Under the pieces are notes generated by a model. It worked only from the letters and a program-made list of their open reading frames with translations, made no database searches and was not told the DNA's origin. A stretch of 64,000 nt of DNA from Hymenolepis diminuta. Lineage: Eukaryota > Platyhelminthes > Cestoda > Cyclophyllidea > Hymenolepididae. Position numbers and translations under genes: made by a program. Numbering within the stretch: the first letter of the stretch is position 1; each line of letters starts with the position of its first letter. Shown here piece by piece: positions 59,165 to 64,000 of the stretch. Location of the stretch: the NCBI GenBank assembly GCA_900708905.1, contig CAADRB010000067.1, positions 372,001-436,000 on the forward strand, in the 5' to 3' direction.

Positions 59165-62100
59165 CTGCAGAGTAATACTTAATTGAAATTCCCTCTCCAT
59201 TAATAACGTTTGTTGACATTTTAGCTCCGTTTAGGAACAAACTAATTCATTGTGAAGTAACAGTTTTATATTTGCGTTCCTGGAAATCTTGTTTCCATTT
59301 TTGTAAACTTTGTGAATTTGGTGCCGCAGAGTTTCTGTCCCAATATTGCACAGTATCAAGGTCTTTCAGCCAGGAAATTTTCACTAACCAGTTACTTTCG
59401 CGTACAATCAACTAAGCGGTCACGCCAGAATAGTGTTGTTCCGAACTCTCAATTCCATTAATCATGCGGCTCTTTGAATTTCGCTAACATGTGACATGTG
59501 ATAATAGGATACTTGAGTGGAAATCTTTGAAATATGTTTTATGGCATGGTTGAGAAAAATATTACAAAATAAATTTTGAAAATCCACAACATTTAGAAGT
59601 GATTATCGAACTGCAGCACGTCATATTAATCAGTGTTTTCGATGATACTATTTATTCTAGTTGATTTAGCATTCTATACTTTGAATTCCAACTAATTTGA
59701 AAATGCTAGAAATAGATCTATTTCAAATTCTAGATTTCCTATTCTAATTTACCTGTTACTGACTCTGGATTTGAATCATATCATTTTGTTTTGCATATTA
59801 GAAGTTTTATCTTTTTATTTTATAATAACTAACCAATCTGTGACTATAACGACAGGATAGGATTGTCCGCATTCGACTTCACATTTTCCATGTCCAATAA
59901 GGGAAGTGTTAGAAACATCATAAGTTATAATTAGTTCATTAACAGGAAGCCCACATAGTTCAAGATGGATTATAGAATTGTCAAATACTTCGACGATGTA
60001 GGTGACGAATTCTAGTTTTAGGTATTAAACATAAATGAAAGGACGCTAAGTTAGTAACATAGATACAAAAGAGAACAGGACAAGCTATTACGCTAGCAAG
60101 GGCCCATTTATGAACGGGACTGTGCTTTTATATTAAAGAATAGTAGAACATAAAGGGTAGCATTCATTTCTATCCATTTGAAGTAAAGATGATGACAATC
60201 AAAACATTGGTTAAAATTTTATATTCTATAAAAATAATAAGAATCTTAGCAAAAGAAGATATGTTCAGAGATAAACATTATCTGTCAGTACTTATTGCTG
60301 GTGATGGTATATTAACTAGAAGAGAGTATCTCTTTAGTTTCAATAGAATAAAATCATTTTCAACAACTTTAGGGATACAATAAAATACATTAGGTTGGCA
60401 AAAGTCATTAAAAGCACAAAAATATCCAAGAGCAAAGATGAATTGAAAGTTTAGAGCAAATTACTAACTCTTACTCATAAATATTTAACCAACCAAGAAT
60501 GCTACCGGTATCTTCTGACTAACCAGAGTTAACCGAAGAAAGCAGATAATTTAAATATACAAATAAGAGTACAATCAGTTCCAAGAATTCCAACACTGTT
60601 AGTAAAAGTAAAACATAATTCATTTTGAAAGAATATCAAAAGCAGAATTGTTACTCTCATCGGAAAATGCGGAGTTCCCACTGAGCTGAAGCTAAAATAT
60701 AAATAAATAAACATCCTAATCAAATACGGTAATAACACTCAAACTGCCTCAACTCACAGAACGTTAAACAACGCGTGTTAAAAGAATCAGTTTGAGCTCG
60801 ACTTGCTCTCGACTATTCATTTCAGTAATGATAAAATTTCATGCTATCTTCAGATTTATTTAAGTTAATTAAAGAACACAAGATATTTAGTTCTACTTAA
60901 AGTTTTCATAACCCAGGATATGATCTAATCCAACAATTTTTGTAGGTTGAAAATTAAAACGCGCCCGAAAACCACAAGATCTATTAAAATCTCAAAAAAA
61001 AACGAAATATACAAGGCATGAAGATTGTTCCCTCTCATCGGAAAACGCGGAATTTCTTTCGTCCACCGGGCTGGGGCTAAAAGGCAAATGAGAAACCGTC
61101 AATAAATAGTTAATAATAAAATTTGCCATACAGTAATTCAATTCGCAATGAACAAACTTTATCAGTCACATAATGACTCAAATCTGCGCATCAGGTGATG
61201 GTTTATTAGTTTTTCATCTGAACGAGTCAACTCCCCTCGGTGTGCCTTAATTCGACCTATATATCAAAACCCAGATTTCCTCCCCCTCCGATTTACGATT
61301 GCTCTTCATATTCCTCTCCCCTTTTTCAATCAGTTCCATTTGTCCAATATACACATAGACTTTCATAATTCTTAGTCCTCTTAATTTAAAAAGGCCTTTA
61401 CGCCATGTTAGCTTTTAGACAGAACTGTAGTACGCCACATGATGAATCCCAGATCTGCTTCTCCTAAACAGCCACAAAGTGATTAAAAAAGCAACACAAA
61501 ACCAAACAGCCTCCTCAAGCCTACTTTGCCTAGCCCTTCCACACAAATGTACTTCTTAAGTACAAAGTTTAGTCATTCAACCCAACTCTCCTCCATACAA
61601 TTCTCTCCATCATCTCTCCTTCCTCCGTAATTGTTCAATACCCCACTGGCCCAACTCAACCCCCGTTCTTCTGATTTTTAGACTGCTGCATACTGTTAGC
61701 TTGTAAGATTATCCGATTTACAGGTGATATTTCTAAGCCTAATTCAATCAGAATATAAAAGTAGCTTTATTCGGAATAAGCGCTATTGATCATTCATTTT
61801 GAAATGGGATAGCTCTAAAACTGACTCAGTTGAACTAAATTAGCTTGACTGTCACTGGATAAGTGTTACTTTAAAACTCACAGGATGTTCAGCGGCATGT
61901 CTTCCAAGAATCAATTCGAGTACTTCCTGCTCCCTTCGACTAACTTCAGCAGCAGCCGCTGCAGATGTAGCAGAACTGGATGAGGTGGAAAGTGGAGGAG
62001 AAGGAAGGACAGCATTCACGATTGCAGCAGTAGAGTTACTGTTATTGCTGTTGTTGATATTGAGTCGACCCCCATCAACGATACTCGACGACGCTGTATC

Positions 62101-64000
62101 GTCATCGACTTCTGGTGCAGCGGCGGCCGCGACACGGTCTGAAGAAGAGTGGGCACTGGTGTGCCAGGAAATTGCTCGACGGGGACGCAGCTTCTGCTTT
62201 ATCACCTGAACGCAAAGATTGTAAGAAAGTGTGTAAACACTTCTTAAAAGAGAAAGTAATGATTGCTGTGATATTTAACTTGTTAGTGTCGGACCACATG
62301 GAAAACTCCTTTTAAAATGTGTTGAATCAAGTTTGACTGACTCCCCCCCGTTGTCAAGCATCCCTAGTTTGTCTATCTAAATAGTTATAACTGATAGAAT
62401 ATACTAAGATGAGCTCTAGTCAAGAGATATTATCTCCAAAGTTTTCTGGATGTTTGTATGTAGTTCAAAAAAACATTACAAGAGAGACTCAAGCTTTGAA
62501 ATCACCAACGTGACAGAGAAAACTGGCCAAACGAATACCGTTCCCAGCTTTACAAACCGCACTACCAAAAAATGGGAAGGAGACAGAATCTATATCAGAC
62601 CCTGATAATAGGAGAGAACAAAGAGAATGTATCGGCCTCTGGATCTAGAAAGTTCAATAATATAGGTAATTAAGGGGGAGGGGCTATCAGAATAATAGAT
62701 TAAATATACGCATTAAAAACGAAATCTAGAAGAGAATGATTTGATTTAAATCATTTTCTGCACGAATTGCCTTCAAACAAATATGAAACAGTTGAGGAAA
62801 GAAGTCGTTTGACTCACTTCTTTGATAAGCTGCCTTCGAATACGCATCTTGACTTCAAGAACAAAGTCCAGCCAAGTCCAGAGACGATTATGATACTCCA
62901 GCATTGGAATGTTTAACTCAAAGTTTGTCACATCAGCCAGGTTCTTCTGTTTGTCTCCCTGTAAAGCAAATACAAGATAAAGTTAACCATTAAATTCAAT
63001 GTAGAATATTTATTCACCACAGGAGAAAAAGACCAAATACAAATATGAAACCGCCGTATTCATGGAAATGGTATCTTCACACCACTGGTTAAGGCGTGAA
63101 AAAAACGATTGTTCGCCAAGGATGTTAAATGTCATTTCACCAATGGAGCCGAAAATAAGAAGTCAAGCGTGAAATATGAATTCGATGGTGTCCCAAATAG
63201 AAGGATATACAAAATTGTTAGCTGGCGAAAGTTCTTTTTGTTCCGATAAGTCACATATGAAGAGAAAAATTAGATTTGAGATAACTTACGAACTTCAAGA
63301 AGAATTTTTTCAGAAAGAAAAAAAATTAAATTAATGGTATCAGTTTAGAATATCACGAATTATCGGATTATTATGAGTGAAACTGTCAAATTTTCTATTA
63401 TTGAATCATTTTGGTGTTCCCACCCTTAAGATTTTAGGCGTCTCTTCATCAATCAAAAAAAGTGAAAGAAAGCCGTAAGGTAATACTAATATCGATTTAG
63501 ATTCGTTTAATCGAATTTATCTTAAACAGAATTTTAAAGGACCTTTGAACAGATAAGGCATATATAAATCCGTCGTTTTCTGACTCACTGCTTCTGACGT
63601 AAGGTATCTTGCGGTTTTGCCTAGAGTTAACCCTAGTGAGATCTACTATAGTAAAAGCATGTTAAGTATTTTTTATCGAATAGTATCTTGATCATTCAGT
63701 GAGTCGAGATGATGTGCATATATACAATCTGGAACCCAGAGAACAAGTCCTGAAATTCAAAATTTGGAAAATGAGAACAAGAAGCAGGGAAGTATAATCA
63801 TTTAGTGAATAATTTATAACCAAATGAATCTAGAACTCAAGCTATGAATAATAATAAAAATAGACACTTCAGGTGTAACTTCAGAATACATTGAGTACAT
63901 TATGAAGAAATTTTAGAACCACAAACGTACCTTATAGCTTAGGCGAATCGGGAAACCGGGAATTTTGATGTAGAGAAAAACGTGGTTCCTACGGGCTCGC
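59012..64000 (-). CDS. BLTP2 (KIAA0100/Hobbit/Fmp27)-like lipid-transfer protein, C-terminal part
   Basis: Partial gene entering from the right edge. Exons: 64000-63931, 62958-62818, 62205-61882 and, tentatively, 59164-59012; all internal junctions are phase 0. The first two join to FLYIKIPGFPIRLSYKGDKQKNLADVTNF..., then LNIPMLEYHNRLWTWLDF and RRQLIKEVIKQKLRPRR. This pattern (an SYKG strand, then EYHN-x-WTWLD, then a basic helix) is what I recall at the C-terminus of the BLTP2/Fmp27 family. Those are very long rod-shaped proteins that move phospholipids at ER-plasma membrane contacts. BLTP1 or another chorein-like protein is the alternative. Most of the protein lies outside the window. Confidence 0.55.
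59165..61881 (-). other. proposed last intron of the BLTP2-like gene (or 3' flank)
   Basis: About 2.7 kb, AT-rich, with an inverted polypurine repeat (61250-61480) and C/T-rich tracts at 61570-61680. Whether it is an intron depends on the tentative last exon. Confidence 0.4.
61250..61480 (-). repeat. polypurine-cored repeat, inverted copy
   Basis: Read on the minus strand it gives GTGTATATTGGACA, identical to 14 bases of copy 1, followed by a purine-rich core. It is partial. It lies between the last two proposed exons of the BLTP2-like gene. Confidence 0.4.
61882..62205 (-). CDS. BLTP2-like exon with Ala/Ser/Asn-rich low-complexity tail
   Basis: 108 codons after GCGTTCAG. Begins VIKQKLRPRRAISW, continuing the basic helix. 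It then runs into Ser, Asn and Ala tracts (AAAAA, NNSNNSNS, SSSS, AAAAA) and ends REQEVLELILGRHAAEHP before a GTGAGT donor (61881-61876). If that donor is not used, the frame reads ten further codons to a TGA at 61852. The low-complexity part is probably a disordered tail. Confidence 0.75.
62206..62817 (-). other. BLTP2-like gene intron (612 bp)
   Basis: GTGAGT to TTGCGTTCAG on the minus strand; nothing recognised inside. Confidence 0.7.
62818..62958 (-). CDS. BLTP2-like exon with EYHN/WTWLD block
   Basis: 47 codons, phase 0 at both ends (CTTTACAG before, GTGAGT after). Carries GDKQKNLADVTNFELN and LEYHNRLWTWLDFVLE, the most diagnostic stretch of this gene, then a basic helix. Confidence 0.8.
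62959..63930 (-). other. BLTP2-like gene intron (972 bp)
   Basis: GTACGT to GCTTTACAG on the minus strand; AT-rich, nothing recognised inside. Confidence 0.7.
63931..64000 (-). CDS. BLTP2-like exon (partial at window edge)
   Basis: Encodes RARRNHVFLYIKIPGFPIRLSYK, ending in phase 0 before GTACGT. The exon continues beyond the window. The beta-strand character fits the end of a lipid-transfer groove. Confidence 0.7.

Noticed and set aside
61985..62315. Plus-strand frames of 66 and 74 codons
   Set aside because: Opposite-strand shadows of the Ala/Ser-rich exon of the BLTP2-like gene.
1..64000. CRISPR arrays, operons, bacterial signals
   Set aside because: No regularly spaced direct repeats; gene structure is plainly that of an intron-rich animal nuclear genome.

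Overview
This is a stretch of AT-rich animal (metazoan) nuclear DNA. Its genes are split by GT-AG introns of 72 bp to 8.2 kb, and the space between them is filled with decayed mobile DNA. The organism is inferred, not proven. The channel resembles invertebrate SLO more than vertebrate SLO, the base composition is low in GC, and the retrotransposon relics look like flatworm Gypsy elements. Together these suggest a platyhelminth, possibly a parasitic one.

The window holds parts of three genes. (1) On the + strand, seven coding exons between 5759 and 36762 make a complete calcium-activated, large-conductance potassium channel (SLO/BK, KCNMA1 family). The exon sum is 3885 nt (1294 residues plus stop), and all six junctions keep phase. 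(2) On the - strand, four exons between 52445 and 48700 make a complete 347-residue CRAL-TRIO (Sec14-like) lipid-binding protein. (3) On the - strand, entering from the right edge, are the last exons (64000 down to about 59012) of a large protein. Its C-terminal block resembles the bridge-like lipid-transfer proteins, most likely BLTP2 (KIAA0100/Hobbit/Fmp27). Nothing suggests co-transcription: each gene has its own long flanks.

Layout: 1-5758 upstream AT-rich DNA; 5759-36762 slo; 36763-48699 a repeat-rich intergenic stretch with two dead Gypsy fragments in opposite orientations, two SINEs and a coding-like relic; 48700-52445 the CRAL-TRIO gene; 52446-59011 intergenic DNA with a SINE, a 226-base assembly gap (53947-54172), a polypurine repeat and an inverted repeat copy; 59012-64000 the BLTP2-like gene.

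The most interesting biology is in the channel. Voltage-sensor charges, the pore signature and the residues of the RCK1 calcium site are kept. The RCK2 'calcium bowl' has lost its acidic run. About 98 extra residues sit between two calcium-site elements of RCK1, about 59 more sit in RCK2, the S6 glycine pair is replaced, and the usual C-terminal tail is absent. This points to a lineage-specific BK channel with altered calcium sensing. A tRNA-derived SINE family (about eight copies) and a polypurine-cored repeat family (about six copies) account for much of the non-coding structure.
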